Assembly: GCF_022513635.1 (NCBI RefSeq)
Contig: NZ_JAKWBL010000002.1
Coordinates: forward strand, 496,001-560,000
Direction: 5' to 3'
Length of the DNA stretch: 64,000 bases
Source: Paraniabella ginsengisoli
GTDB taxonomy: Bacteria; Bacteroidota; Bacteroidia; Chitinophagales; Chitinophagaceae
A program made the position numbers and the translations under genes. Positions 30,158 to 43,562 of this stretch are shown here, in pieces (position 1 is the stretch's first letter; each line of letters opens with the position of its first letter). The notes under the pieces were generated by a model that had not been told where the DNA came from, made no database searches, and saw only the letters and a program-made list of their open reading frames with translations.

Positions 30158-31702
30158 TGAAAACTGGAAAATTTCGATGGCTATTTTACTTCGTTATACT
30201 TTTGATAACCTTTATTCTTAATATCCAGTCAGCGCAGGCGCAAAAAAGACCAAGCCTAATATTATTTTGATCGTATCAGATGATCATTCATATAAAGCTA
30301 TCAGCGCATACGACAATAAATTAATTCAAACACCAAACATTGATAGAATAGGAAATGAAGGCGTAATAATGGATAAGGCTTTTGTCACCAATTCAGTATG
30401 CAGTCCAAGCCGCGCCGTTATTTTAACTGGTAAGTATTCGCATGTAAATGGGTTAAAAGATAATGGAACTTTTTTAATGGCGACCAGGAAACGCTGCCTA
30501 AAATATTGCAAAGAAATGGTTACAAAACAGCGTTAATAGGGAAGTGGCATCTTTGGTCAGATCCAACCGGTTTTGATTACTGGAATATTCTTCCGGCACA
30601 AGGCCATTATTATAATCCGCCATTTATTAAAATGGGAAAAGATACTGCATATAAAGGTTATGTTACGGATGTTATAACGGATCTTTCTTTGCAGTGGATC
30701 GAACAAAATAAAGACAATCCATTTTGTTTGATGCTATTTCATAAAGCGCCTCATCGCAATTGGATGCCGCCAATTCATTACCTGGATTCTTTTCAGAATG
30801 TGCAATATGGATTACCATCAAATTTTTATGATGATTATGAAGGAAGAGAAGCTTTACAGCGGCAGCATATTACTGTTGCAGAAAATTTAGATATACGATA
30901 CGATAGTAAAATTCCTTGTGCTAATTGTCCGGTTACAAAAATCAACGATTGGGCGCCGGCAGAATTTCAAAGGGAAATAGAAAGGCTAACACCGCATGAA
31001 AAAGAAGTGTGGGATAAAAATTATTATAAGGACAGCATCACATTTTCAAAACTGAAAACCAAAGATCAGCTGGTTCGATTCCAGTTTCAGCGTTATATGG
31101 AAGACTACTTGAGATGCGTAAAATCGGTAGATGATAATGTTGGGCGTGTTCTGGATTATTTAAAGAAGCAAAAATTGGATAGCAATACAATTGTCGTTTA
31201 TATGTCCGATCAAGGCTTTTATTTGGGTGAGCACGGCTTATATGATAAACGGTTTATGTATGAAGAATCTTTTAGAACTCCAATGCTGATCCGTTATCCT
31301 TCGGGCATTCAGAAACACAGTCGCATCAGTGCTTTTACGCTTAATCTGGATATAGCGCCTACTCTTCTGAGCTGGGCTTCCATTCCCATTCCTAAAGATA
31401 TGCAAGGTGTATCCATGAAGCCGTTAATCGAAAAAGGTGGTGATGCTTCGTGGAGAAAAGAAATATATTATCATTATTATGAACTGTCGTTTGGGTTGAC
31501 AAAGCATTATGGTATTCGTACCGACAGGTACAAGCTTATACATTTTTATGGTGATATAGATTCATGGGAATTATATGATTTGAAAAAAGATCCACACGAA
31601 ATGCATAATCTTTATAACAATGCAGCAATGACTTCTACGGTAAGCGATCTAAAAAATCGTTTATACAAATTGGCAGCTTATTATAAAGACAATACTCTTT
31701 AA
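30157..31702 (+). CDS. S1-family sulfatase 1, N-acetylglucosamine-6-sulfatase-like (two frame breaks)
   Basis: About 516 residues after repair. A signal peptide ends near IQSAQAQ. SVCSPSRAVILTGKYSH is the sulfatase CxPSR site where Cys becomes formylglycine. GFDYWNILPAQGHYYNPPF resembles glucosamine-6-sulfatases. VYMSDQGFYLGEHGLYDKRF is the C-terminal metal-site region. Breaks are at A6 30242-30247 and T6 30470-30475; one base in each restores KTKPNIILIVSDDHS and GTFFNGDQETLPKILQ. The alternative in-frame ATG at 30145 is possible. The gene faces the GntR/UTRA gene and overlaps its end by 4 bases. Confidence 0.88.
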
Positions 31703-32435
31703 GAAGGGTCTCTTCTGCTTTCAACTGTATAGACAAATGAGTCTGCTTTATAGTAGCCAAGATTATATTCAATAGGTCGTTCTCCCTGGTCGTACACGAA
31801 GCGTTTTCTAAAAAGAATGGGTTCTCCTGTTTGAATTTCAAGTTTATCAGCGATAAGTTTTGATGCCGGTTTAGCACTTATCTCTTCTTTGGAAAGCGTT
31901 GCCACAATGTGATGAACGGATTCGAGCATCTCATATAGCGGCCGATTAAAATCTTCATCTCCTGTCATTTCAACACGTGGATGAAAGTAAGATATAAAAT
32001 AAACAAAAGGAGCATCAGTGCGGCCTCGTAAACGCTCCAGCTTTAATACTTTTTTGTCCATTGAGATCTGAAAAAAATTAGCGATTGTTTCATCTGGCGA
32101 TTCCCAGCTTAAATGCAATTCATAATTTTTAATGGGTATTCCACGCGCCTGCATTTCCTGCGAAAAGCTTAGCCAATTGTTCGACTTTGAGCTAACCGTT
32201 GCTTCAGCTACTTTGGTGCCTACACCTTTTTTCTAAGGAGCAGTCCTTCATATACAAGTTTATTTAACGCCTGCCTCAACGTCGTTCTTGAAATTGCAAG
32301 TTGCTTCGCAAGGTCAACCTCGTTTGGCAAAAATTTGCCATTAATGTATTCCGGCTTTTTAATTAAGTCACGCAGCAATTTTTCTGCTTGCAAGTGAAGA
32401 GGTATATGATTTTTATGATCAAGTGAAAGTTTCAT
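31699..32435 (-). CDS. GntR-family regulator with UTRA (HutC-type) domain (one frame break)
   Basis: About 246 residues after repair. The winged helix shows FLPNEVDLAKQLAISRTTLR and QALNKLVYEGLL. The UTRA effector half shows KVLKLERLRGRTDAPFVYFI and a closing RPIEYNLGYYKADSFVYTVE. One base added to the T6 run at 32227-32232 (+ strand) restores LLRKKGVGTKVAEA. HutC-type regulators usually bind phosphorylated sugars. Paired TGTACATA sites lie just upstream between it and SusC. Confidence 0.87.
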
Positions 32436-32477
32436 TTTGATTTTTTACAAAAATAATTATTTTGCTAAACAATTAAA

Positions 32478-32497
32478 TGTACATATGTTTGTACATA
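32478..32497. promoter_or_regulatory. tandem TGTACATA operator candidate
   Basis: TGTACATA occurs at 32478-32485 and again at 32490-32497, 12 bases apart start to start. It lies 43 bases upstream of the GntR/UTRA start and 120 bases upstream of SusC. Confidence 0.6.
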
Positions 32498-32616
32498 TAG
32501 ATTGATTTAACAATAACGATGAAATTGTTTTATGAAATGAGCCAAAAACATTTTGCATGCCCGCAAATACAATTTGGCGAATTCCATCTGACCATTAAAA
32601 AGAAAAAAATAGACAG

Positions 32617-35600
32617 ATGAAAAAAGCCCTCAACTGAACTCAAAAGCCGGGCATCCTCGTCGGCTTATTAAAAACGATTGTCTGCTATGTTCCGGTAATG
32701 CTTCCAAAGAGCACACTTGGATTCAATGGAACGCACTTCGAAAGATAGTGTCATACATGTTGCTATTTATGTCAGTATTTCTTTTGGGTCAATCCGGCGC
32801 AAACGCTCAAACTACAAATGGACAAGTTATTCGAGAAGATGGTCGTCCGGTAGCAAACGCTTCAGTACTTGTTAAAGAAAGCAACGCAGGTAATATTACT
32901 GATACGATGGGCTACTTTTCAGTACCAGCACAAATCGGTCAACATTTGGTGATCAGCCGGGTTGGTTACCAAACTACAGAAATACTGATACAATCAGCTG
33001 ATTCGTTACTTGTGCATCTTAGCAGCACTAATAACTCCTTAGAAGATATTGTGGTAATTGGTTATGGAACTCAGAAAAAAGCCACACTTACCGGTGCGGT
33101 TTCTTCTATAACAGGTAAAGAAGTGGTAACAACAAAAAATGAAAATCTTCAAAACATGCTTACCGGTAAAGTTCCGGGATTAAGAGTAGTACAAAATAGT
33201 AGTGAGCCTGGTAGTTTTGATAATGCTTTTGATATTCGGGGACTTGGATCGCCATTAGTGGTGATTGATGGAGTGCCTCGAAACAATATAACACGCATAA
33301 ATCCTGCTGATGTTGAATCTATTTCCGTATTGAAGGATGCTTCTGCCGCGATATATGGAGTGCGCGCGGCTAATGGTGTGGTTTTGATCACTACTAAGAA
33401 AGGAAAAAAGGAGCGGTACAGCTAACCTATAATGGTACGTATGGCTTGCAGTTCGCTTCAAGATTGCCAAAGCCTGTTGGCATTTTTGATTATATGACAT
33501 TAGTGAATGAGCAAAGAATGCATAATATAAATGGCGGCACACCACTATATACCGAAGAAGATTTTGAAGCCTATCGCAATGGAACTAAGATCGCTGCTAA
33601 TTGGCAGGATGCGATCATCAGGAAGTCAGCGCCTTTTACACAACACGATATCAGCGCAACTGGCGGAACTGATCGTTCTTCGTATTTTATTTCTTTAGGT
33701 TATACATCGCAAGATGCATTCTTTAAAAGTGATGATGTTGATTATAAACGTTATAATATCCGTTCAAATGTTAGCTCAAAGATCACGGACGATTTAACAT
33801 TCGATCTGAATTTAAATGCGATAATGGATCGGAAGAATCAACCTTATATATCTCCGTGGTATGTGTTTAGAAGTCTTTGGTATCAACCGCCTATTCAAAA
33901 TATTTATGCTAATAACAATCCTGAATATTTTAATAATGTGCCAAGTAATCTTAATGGTGTAGCACACGCCAGTTCTGATGTTAATGGGTATATGATCCAA
34001 ACCAATAAATGGTTTCAATCATCTGCAAGCCTTACGTATCAACTTCCTTTAGAAGGGTTAAGTTTAAAAGGGCTTTACAGTTATGACTTTAATGATAATA
34101 ACAACAAGGTCTATATGAAGTCATACAACCTGTATAATTATGATGCCAGCACTGATACTTACAATCCTGTTCCTCAGCAAACACCTTCAACTATCAGAAG
34201 AGATTATGCCGAATTTCCTGCTACTTTATTGCAGGCATCTTTAAACTATAATCGTTCGTTTGCCAACAAACATAATCTTACAGCATTGTTGTTATATGAA
34301 AGAGGTGTGCGCAGTGGTGATAATTTTTTTGCGCAACGTGAATTAGCGCTTCCTGTAGATCAGCTATTAGCTGGTATCAGCACTAATCAGCAGGGAGGTA
34401 CCAACGCCGGTAATTTATATAAGACCATCAATGCTTCGTGGGTAGGGAGGCTGGCTTATGATTTTAAAGGAAAATATTTGGCAGAATTTTCATTCAGAGA
34501 AGATGGATCGTCAAAGTTTGCTCCGGAGCAACAATGGGGTTTTTTCCCGGCAGGCTTTTTGGCCTGGCGTATTTCGGAGGAATCCTTCTTTAAAAACAGC
34601 AATGCTTTATCGTTCATTAATAGCTTAAAGTTTAGAGGGTCGTATGGAGAGATGGGTGACGAAAATGCATCAAACTATCAGTTTGTTAGCGGTTATACAT
34701 ACCCGGTTTCGGGAAATGCAACTTCACTGCCTGGCGGTTCTGTATTTGATGGTGTCTTTGTGAATGGTGCGCAAGGTAAAGGTCTTGCTAACCCGTTGCT
34801 ATCCTGGTACAAATCGAAAATGTTCAATGTTGGTATGGATTTGCAGGCATGGCGTGGATTGTTAGGTTTGACTGTTGAATATTTTGATCGGGAACGTACA
34901 GGACTTTTAGCAACTCGTGCACTTACTTTGCCAGAAGAAGTAGGTGTTGGTTTACCGCAGGAAAACCTTAATGGCGATCGCGCACGCGGTTTTGAATTTG
35001 AAATCACGCACGATAATCATATCGGCAGCTTTAACTATAATGTTCGCGGGGTGTTTGGCTACACACGCACAATGAACACAACACAAGTATCAGCACGTGC
35101 TGGTAATTCCTATCTAAATTGGAACAATAGCAATTATACACAAGATAGATGGAACAATATTTATTGGGGATATGGATCACCCGGCCAGTTTCAATCTTAT
35201 AACGATATAGCCAATAATCCTTTCTTCGTGCCCCGCAACACTGTTGTAGGTGATTATATTTATGAAGACTGGAATGGTGATGGGCAAATCAGCACGCAGG
35301 ATAATCATCCTATTGCCATGGCAGGTTTGCCATTGGTCACTTATGGCTTTACTTTAGGAGGCTCGTATAAGGGCATTGATTTGAATATGACCTGGAGCGG
35401 TGCTGGTAAAGTTTATGTATCTTATTTTGAACAATTAAATACTCCACTTTGGGCTGGTGGCGGAGCTTTGGAACAGTTTATGGATAGGTGGCATCCTGCT
35501 GATCCAACAGCCGATCCTTACGATCCTAATACTGCCTGGGTGCCTGGGAATTATGCATACACAGGTACGATACCTTATACAAATACACTTGCCAATGCTT

Positions 35601-35827
35601 CTAATGCAGCATACTTAAGACTTAAGACGGTAGAGCTTGGGTATACACTTTCTAAAAAGTTCTTCAAAGGGAATGGTTTGAAAGGTTTAAGGCTGTATGC
35701 AAATGGATACAATCCTATAACCTTTACGAAGCTCAAGTATCTGGATCCGGAACATCCATCAAGCCAGTTTGGATACCTGTATCCGATAGATGTTAAACTC
35801 ACATTTGGTTTAAATATTCAATTTTAA
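32617..35827 (+). CDS. SusC/RagA-type TonB-linked receptor, locus B (two frame breaks)
   Basis: About 1070 residues if it starts at ATG 32617 (context ACAGATGA), which requires one A added to A6 32620-32625. A start at 32748 gives the same signal peptide (LLFMSVFLLGQSGANAQ) without repair. Then come a carboxypeptidase-regulatory-like domain, the plug DIVVIGYGTQKKATLTGAVS with NPADVESISVLKDASAAIYG, and the barrel ending YPIDVKLTFGLNIQF. The second break, A6 33404-33409, takes one A to give KKGKKGAVQLTYNGTYG. Partner of the SusD gene starting 39 bases downstream. Confidence 0.9.
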
Positions 35828-35866
35828 AAAAGTCGCATCTGATTATATAACGATAAAAAGAAACAG

Positions 35867-37791
35867 ATGAAAAATTATATTTTAGGTTTATTGCTCTCGG
35901 CGCTATGTTACTTATCGGCTTGTGAAAAGCTGGATGCACCACCGCTAAACGTAATACAGGATAGAGATATTTTTAATAGTGAAGCTGGAATAACCGCTTA
36001 TATGGCGCGTATTTACAGTGTTATGCCAATAGAAGATTTTAAGTATTCTCCAACGCTTGGTTTTAACGCCTTCGTAATTGGTTCTTTTGCAGGCATTACC
36101 GGCGAGGCATTGAGTCGAGACATGGGCAATGCAAATGGTTCCTTTGGCTATTGGAGCGCGGCTTACAATCTTATCAGGGAATGCAATTATTTTTCGGAAG
36201 TATTACCAGACTATGCTGGCAATTTTACCGAAGAAAAGGTTAAGTACTGGCTGGGCGAAGTTAGGTTCATACGGGCAGTTACCTATCTTGCTTTGGTGAA
36301 GAGATATGGTGGTGTTCCCATTGTTGACCAGCTTTTAACAGATCCCGATCAGTCAATTGGTGACATTACAGAAAGCCTGGAAGAGTTGAAAATCCCACGA
36401 TCTTCTGAAGAAAAAGTATGGGATTTTATTGCAGAAGATTTAAAGTACGCTTATGAAAATCTGCCGGAAACTAGTGTAGCAGGTAGAGTTAACCGATATG
36501 TGGCTGCCGGTTTTTTATCAAGGGCTATGCTGTATGCCGGTAGTATTGCCAAATACAACTCAATAGAATTGACCGCTGGTAGCGAGCGTCTCTGCGGTAT
36601 ACCAGCATCAAAAGCTGTTACATATTTTAAAGAGAGTTATGACGCTGCACAATTGCTGAATGGCAAATACAGCCTCTACAAAAAATCATGGTCGGCTACT
36701 GATAAAGAAGCACAATATCAGAATTATATAAATACATTTCTTGATGCTTCCAGCCCGGAGAATATATTTGTTCGACAATATAAATATCCAGATGCTGTAC
36801 ATGGTTATGATGCATTAAGTGTGCCTAAGCAACTTGAAGGGCCAGGCGGAAATTATTCTTCTGAAACCAATCCTACACTTGATTTTGTTGAAATGTTTGA
36901 AGGTCTACCACGTGATGCTAATGGCGCAATTCGTACACGTGATGCTGACGGTAAATACATCCTTTATGATAATACCATGTCTTTATTTTCGAATGCGGAA
37001 CCAAGACTAAGAGCCACCATCATTTTACCTGGCGATGTTTTTAAAGGACAAGTAATTGACATCAGAAGAGGCATCTACACCGGAGAGACTGCTGGCGGCA
37101 TCAATAAATTAATTCCTCCGGGATCAACAATAAACTATCCCACAACCAATATTGTAAGTTCGGCCAGCGCATTGCAGACACCCTATCAATTACCCGATGG
37201 AAGTATGATGAATCCGGCAGGTTTAAGTGGTGTATTCACAAACCTTGCAGCTAATGGTCCCGGCGGCAGCATTACAGGTTTTTCCGTTAGGAAATATTTG
37301 AATCCTAATAAACCCACAGCAGAAGTGGTAACTAACCGTTCTGAACAAAGCTGGATCGAATTAAGATACGCAGAAGTTTTATTGAATGCGGCAGAAGCTG
37401 GATATGAATTGTCTTCATTGGGACAAGGCGCCAGTTATCTTCAAACAGCAATTACCAATGTTAATATGATACGCGAAAGGGCAGGTGCGTCCAGCATTAC
37501 ATCTATCAATGACGTTGATGTAATTAGAGAAGAGCGCAGAAAAGAACTCGCCTTTGAACATAAGGTATATTGGGATCTGAAAAGGTGGCGAATCATAGAT
37601 CAGGAACAAAACGCACGTTTATATCGTGTGCTAATGCCTTTTTATGCGGCTAAAGCAGATAAATATTTTTTGATGATAGAACAGACGAAAGAAATGCTCG
37701 TTTTACGTTTGATTCAAGATGGTACTATGATCAAATTCCCACTTCAGCTATTAGCAAAAACTCAAGCCTGATTCAGAACCCCGGCTATTAA
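35867..37791 (+). CDS. SusD/RagB-type glycan-binding lipoprotein, locus B (one frame break)
   Basis: About 642 residues. The leader ends LSACEK, a lipobox. EVRFIRAVTYLALVKRYGGV, ELRYAEVLLNAAEAGYEL and ERRKELAFEHKVYWDLKRWR are SusD landmarks. One T added to T6 37666-37671 gives KYFFDDRTDERNARFTFDSR and ends in the SusD-typical NPGY at 37789-37791. Start context ACAGATGA. Expected to form the outer-membrane uptake complex with SusC B. Confidence 0.9.
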
Positions 37792-37847
37792 TAATGAAAC
37801 ATCAATTATTAAATAATCGCAGCGTAGCTGTAACAAAAAATATAAAG

Positions 37848-38614
37848 ATGAAAAAGAATCTTTTATTAATGCTCTTTAGCATCTGTCTTTTTCCTTGTGG
37901 AGTTGTTCCAAGCTTGATAGTTATGATGCTCCCGATCAAACATTGAAGGGTCGCATTATCGACGCAACTACCGGAGAAAATGTTCAAAGCGAAGTGTCTG
38001 GCGAGAATGGAGTGGGCACCCGCATTGAATTGCGTGAATTAAGTTGGAGTGATAATCCGACTCCAATGTATCTTGCCACTAAACAGGATGGAACTTATAT
38101 AAATACAAAAATATTTTCAGGAAATTATAAGATCTCTGCTGACGGTGCTTTTGTACCGCTCGTACAAACAGGTACAAACGCGGTGGATCATAGCCAGACT
38201 GTTGATGTAAAAAGCGGAACAACAGAAGTTAATTTTACGGTTGAGCCATTTTTGCGAATCGTATGGGAAGGTGAACCTGTACTTAATGCCGACGGCACTG
38301 TTACTGTTAAGGTAAAGATTACAAGAGGCACAGCAGACCCGGATTATCAGTTAAACGTAACAGATATTAATCTTTACGTAAACAACTTTGAGTATATCGG
38401 TAACAATAATTTCGATGCAAGGTATTCAAACAGAAGATCATTTGGTGGTACAGATGGTAATGATCTGCTCGATCAAACATTAACGATAACTACAACAGGC
38501 GGCGCATTACCCGGTAAGAGAACTTTGTATTTACGTGTAGGAGCAAGAACAACCTATCCCAATAATGGCAGGCCGTATAATTACAATGAAGTTAAATCTA
38601 TTAATATTCCATAA
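37848..38614 (+). CDS. DUF3823-like surface lipoprotein of locus B (one frame break)
   Basis: About 255 residues. From ATG 37848, one T added to T5 37888-37892 gives a leader ending FSLWSCSK, a lipobox. TLKGRIIDATTGENVQSEVS with GTRIELRELSW, then YLATKQDGTYINTKIFSGNY, fits DUF3823, a two-domain beta protein usually encoded just after SusD. It probably binds glycan at the cell surface. Confidence 0.7.
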
Positions 38615-38655
38615 CAAAAGTTAAGAACTTAACTATAATACCTGCTTCATTCAAC

Positions 38656-41559
38656 GTGCGTTATATTTTATCCGTCTTCCTGATTTTATTTTATCCATGC
38701 TTTTTAAAGGCAGCGGATAAGATTTTTAATGATACTGCCACAGCACCAGCTGCGGCAAAGGTTGAAGTGATGCCATATTATAAATTCAATGAGGAAAAAG
38801 CTCCGGCGCGTGTTGTAAAGATTTTTCTTCCTAAAAAAACAACAGGCCAGGTTTTTATTGAAATGCTTACTGGCGCATCGAATACTAAGTCAACGGTGCA
38901 AAGAGATACTGCTTTTTCTGAATTCGAAGTTTTGCTGCCGGAGCATGTAGGAGTCAGGAAAACTGAAGAAATAACAGTTAAGTTAGAATTTGGCAATCAT
39001 AAAGTGATACTTCATGCAGCTGTTCCGGCCGAACGCTATTGGAATGTTTATATATATCCGCATTCGCATGTGGATATTGGTTACACGGGGTTGCAGGAAG
39101 ATGTCAGCAAAATACATACACGAAATATTGATGTGGGTATTGACCTGGCAGCTAAAACGCAGCATTATCCAACCGGCTCTAGGTTTATATGGAATACAGA
39201 GTCTGCCTGGGTTGTAGATCGTTATCTGAAATCAGCTGATCCCGCAAGAAAGAAAAAGTTTTTTGATGCTGTAAAAAAAGGATGGATTAGAATTGACGCA
39301 GGACATTCGAATATAAACACCTCCATATGTTCTGATGAAGAATTGATGCATTTTTTTGATCAGAGCAATAGCATTGAAAAAAGTACCGGAGTTCCTGTTA
39401 ACACAATGGTTCAGATGGATGTGCCAGGCGCAGCATGGGGAATTGTAGACGCGGCAGTTCATAATGGTGTAAAGGGTTTTATTTCCTTCCCTAATTATTA
39501 TGACAGAAGGAAAATGCTGGAACATAAACCATTTTACTGGTTAGGGCCAGATGGTAAGAGTAAGATTCTTTTTTACAAGGGTTTCCATATGGCATTGGTT
39601 ATACTATTAAAGGAAATTTATACGGGCTGAAGAAATTACAAACATATACTGAAGATGACAGGGTTCAGACCAATGAACCCATGAATAATTTTATTGATAA
39701 ATTTCTTTTCAAAGAAACAGCAGCATTGGAAAGAGCAAATTCGCCGTATGATATTTTTGTGATGACATGGTCGATGGCTGATAATTGTGTTATAGATGCA
39801 GACTTGCCCGAAGCCGTTAAAAAGTGGAACGAAACGTATGCATACCCCAGGTTAAAAATTGCTGGTACGGCTGAAATTCTGGACGCTTATGAAAAAAATA
39901 TGCAGAGCAAATTCCAACTTATTCCGGCGATTTTACTGAATACTGGACGAATGGATTAGGCTCGGCGGCTGCGCATACAGGAATGGCAAGGATCGCTAAA
40001 GAGAACCTGGCGCAGGTTGAAATCATTAATGCTATTATTGGCTCTGGCTCAAAAAAGAAGGCATTAATAAATGACGGTTGGGAAAGTCTTTTACTGGCCG
40101 CAGAACATACCTGGGGTTATCAAAATCCTAAAGATCCATTTGCTAAGGTGATTGAAAAAAATAAGCAGCAATATTTCTCGGGCGCGAAACAGTTGAGTGA
40201 CTCTTTGCTTGCTTCTTTCAGTGATACTACTGTTACACAAGAAACTTATTCGGTTGTAAATACACTTTCCTGGAACCGGAAAGGTATTGTAACTCTAAGG
40301 CCAGAGCAAAGTCAAAGAGGGGATAAAGTGATAAATATTTCATCAGGAAAAGAAATGTTATCTCAACGTCTTTCCAATGGTGATCTGATTTTTCGAACAG
40401 AAATAATACCGGCACTTTCTTCACGCATGTATAAAGTGGCCAAAGGAAAATATAAAGAAACAAAAGATCAGATTTCAAGTCAAGACAATATTTTGTCCAA
40501 CGATTTATTGCGTTTAGAGATTGATCCTGTTACTGGAAATATTCAGAGCGTTATTAAACTTGATAATAAGCATGAATATATTTCGCCTAAGGAAGGCGTA
40601 AATAGTTATTATTATTTAAAAGGCGTGTTTAATGGAAAAGACCAGCCAGGAAATCCCCAAGGTGTTCGTTCCGTTACAATACAAAAAAAGAATCCGGCCC
40701 TTTATTGAATTCAATATTGATAAAATCTCAAGCGCCTGGTTGTAATTGGTTGGAAAGAGAAGTAAAGCTTTATGCTGGTGAACCCTTTGTTGGCTTGCAG
40801 AACAGGTATGATAAAGTTTCCACAAAAGAAAAAGAAGGTATTCATTTTGGGTTCACATTTGATCTTCCTGATGCAATAGCTCATGTCGACGCTCCCTGGA
40901 GTGTTATTACTCCTGAAAAGGAGCAACTGCCCGCAGCCAATAGAAACTGGATGGCTTTTGAACGTTGGGTAGATATTTCCAATTCTCATAAGGGAGTAAC
41001 CTGGACTTCATTAGAAGCTCCTTTGATTCAATGGGAAGATATGGACAGCGTTATATTGGATGGTGCCAGGCAAGCAGATCTTTGGAAAAAGAAAATAAAA
41101 GATTTTCAAAAATTATTTTCCTGGCCACTCAATAATCATTGGGATACAAATTTTCCTTTAGAACAAGGAGGCATCATTAAAGAGCAGTATGCTGTAAGTT
41201 TTCACGATGGCTACAATGTAGCAGCAGCGAATCGATTTGGCATGGAACAACATCGTCCGCTTGTAGCTGTAAAATCCAAAGTAAACTTAATAGATCAATC
41301 TCCATTCAGTTTTGATAAACCCGGCATAATCGTTTCAAGTATTACAAAAACTAATGATGAGGAGTGCTGGATTATAACATTCCGTTCTTTTTCTGATAAA
41401 AAAGAAGAACTAAAGCTAAATTGGGGATCAATAAAACCAGAATCGATTTTTGATGGGAATGCTGATGGCCCAGAAAATGAAGTAAAAGGAAATGAACTTG
41501 TCATAAATCCTTACGGAATAAAGATGATATATGTGAAACAAGCAACTAATTTTCGTTAA
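38656..41559 (+). CDS. GH38-family alpha-mannosidase, secreted (three frame breaks)
   Basis: About 968 residues with a signal peptide (GTG start at 38656; MRYILSVFLILF...KAAD). IYPHSHVDIGYT carries the HxD zinc site, and VQMDVPGAAWG the candidate nucleophile Asp, both at the expected places in GH38. FVMTWSMADN and the C-terminal beta-sandwich region follow. Breaks are at CC 39594-39595, A7 39892-39898 and A7 40683-40689; one base each restores FPYGIGYTIKGNLYG, EKKYAEQIPTYSGD and QKKESGPLLNSILIK. GH38 removes alpha-linked mannose with retention. It sits between surface lipoproteins and the mannose isomerase. Confidence 0.85.
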
Positions 41560-41583
41560 GCAAAAATATTTAGTGAGAAAGAA

Positions 41584-43445
41584 ATGATTAAATCTATAAA
41601 AAAATCTGTTAGTATGATAGAACCTTCAAATGAAAAAACTGAGGCGGTAAGTTTTAAAACCTATGCGAGGAAAAGTGGCCAACCTTTAATGCCACAACAA
41701 ATAAAAACACAGCTTGAAAAAGATGATCAATATTCAGTTTATCCATATCATGCTTTAGGTTCGGGTAATATAAAAACAGGATATGAAAGCCTGGCTGAAT
41801 GGATATTGGAGCATCAAGGGAAAGTTGCTATCGATGGGATGAACGGTGTGTTTTGGAATGAAGTACATGATAGCCTTTCACGTGCATTTGCCAAGACAGA
41901 AAAAAAATACAATGGAGATTTACTCATGAATTTTTTATTTCAGAAGAAGAGATTGATCGACTGGTTCAACCTTTTCTGGGTGAAGTAGATTCGGTTTGGG
42001 GTACAAAGTGTACACATAAGCTAAGTGATTTTTTTGAAACAGACCAGCTTGCTAAGGAGCATCAAAATACCGAGGCTGATTGTGTTATTATTATAGGAAT
42101 AGGCGCTGCTTTAGTAGATGCAACCGCTCCGGTGATCTACCTGGATGTACCCAAAAATGAAATTCAATATCGGATGCGCGCTGGCGCCATCATGAATATG
42201 GGATCTAATAAGACAGATAATGGAGCTGCAATGTATAAGCGCACTTTTTTTGTTGACTGGCCATTATTGAATGCGCATAAGCAAACAATAATGAAAAGGA
42301 TTTCTGTTTTTGCAGATACGCAATGGCAGGAAAGTGTTTCATGGGCCGAATCGTTTTTTATTAACCGCGCGTTGAAGGAAATGAGTCAAACTGTTTTCCG
42401 CGTACGGCCCTGGTTTGAGCCGGGTGCATGGGGTGGCCAATGGATGAAAGAGCATATTCCAAATCTAAATAAAGATGAAGTTAACTATGCCTGGTCTTTT
42501 GAGCTGATCGTGCCAGAGAATGGAATTGTTTTTGAAAGCGACATGAATTTGCTGGAACTCTCTTTTGATTTTATCATGCTGAATGATGGAAGAAATGTTC
42601 TTGGTAAACATGCAGATTTTTTCGGAACAGAATTTCCTATTCGCTTCGATTTTCTTGATACATGGGATGGTGGTAACCTGTCTATCCAATGTCATCCGCG
42701 ATTGCCGTATACACGTGAACATTTTGGCGAACAGATCACGCAAGACGAGACTTATTATATTTTAGATTGTAAAGACGATGCTGAAGTGTTTCTGGGCTTC
42801 CAGGATGATATCAATCCAGATGAATTTAAAACTGCTCTTGAAGAAAGCCAGGATAAAAATATAAAAGTTGATATAGAAAAATATGTTCAGTCTTATAACG
42901 CCAATAAACATGATCTTTTCCTGATACCTAACGGGACAGTCCATAGTGCCGGGAAAAATAACCTTGTTCTTGAAATCAGTTCTACACCATACATTTTTAC
43001 ATTCAAAATGTATGACTGGCTTCGCCTTGATTTAAACGGTGAGCCAAGAGCGATCAATATTGAACACGCTTTTAAAAATCTACGCTTTGAATATAAAGGC
43101 GATTATGTAAGCGATCAGTTAATCTCAAAACCTGGCGTTGTCAATGAAGGCGAAGATTGGATATTATATCACTTACCTACACACGCTCATCATTTTTATG
43201 ATGTAGAAAGAGTAGAATTTAAATCAGAAATAACATTGAGCACCAATGATAGTTGTAACGTATTGATGTTAGTTGAAGGCGATGCTATTCAGGTAAAAGT
43301 AAACGGGGTTTTACAAGTGTTTCAATATGCCGAGACCTTCGTAATTCCTGCTGCTGCCAAAGAATATACTTTGGTGAATAACGGAAAAGATGTTGCCAAA
43401 GTTGTTAAAGCATTTATTAAGGAATCAATAGATCATTTAAGATGA
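41584..43445 (+). CDS. manA: class I mannose-6-phosphate isomerase with N-terminal kinase-like domain (one frame break)
   Basis: About 620 residues. The C-terminal half has the cupin metal site LSIQCHPRLPYTREHFG and TQDETYYILDC, and FLIPNGTVHSAGKNNLVLEI, all standard for type I PMI, which interconverts mannose-6-phosphate and fructose-6-phosphate. The N-terminal ~270 residues resemble a P-loop kinase fold (KVAIDGMNGVFWNEV, CVIIIGIGAALVDATAPVIY, LDVPKNEIQYRMRAG) but lack a GKS/T P-loop. One A added to A8 41910-41917 restores EKKIQWRFTHEFFISEEE. Cytoplasmic. Confidence 0.82.
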
Positions 43446-43562
43446 TAAATGATAAAGTTTTATTGGACTTACAATCCTTACACTTTCAAATTATCAATAA
43501 CAAGATCAGAAATCTTATTCTAAGAATTACATCTGACTAAAAACAAAATGAAACATAAACAG

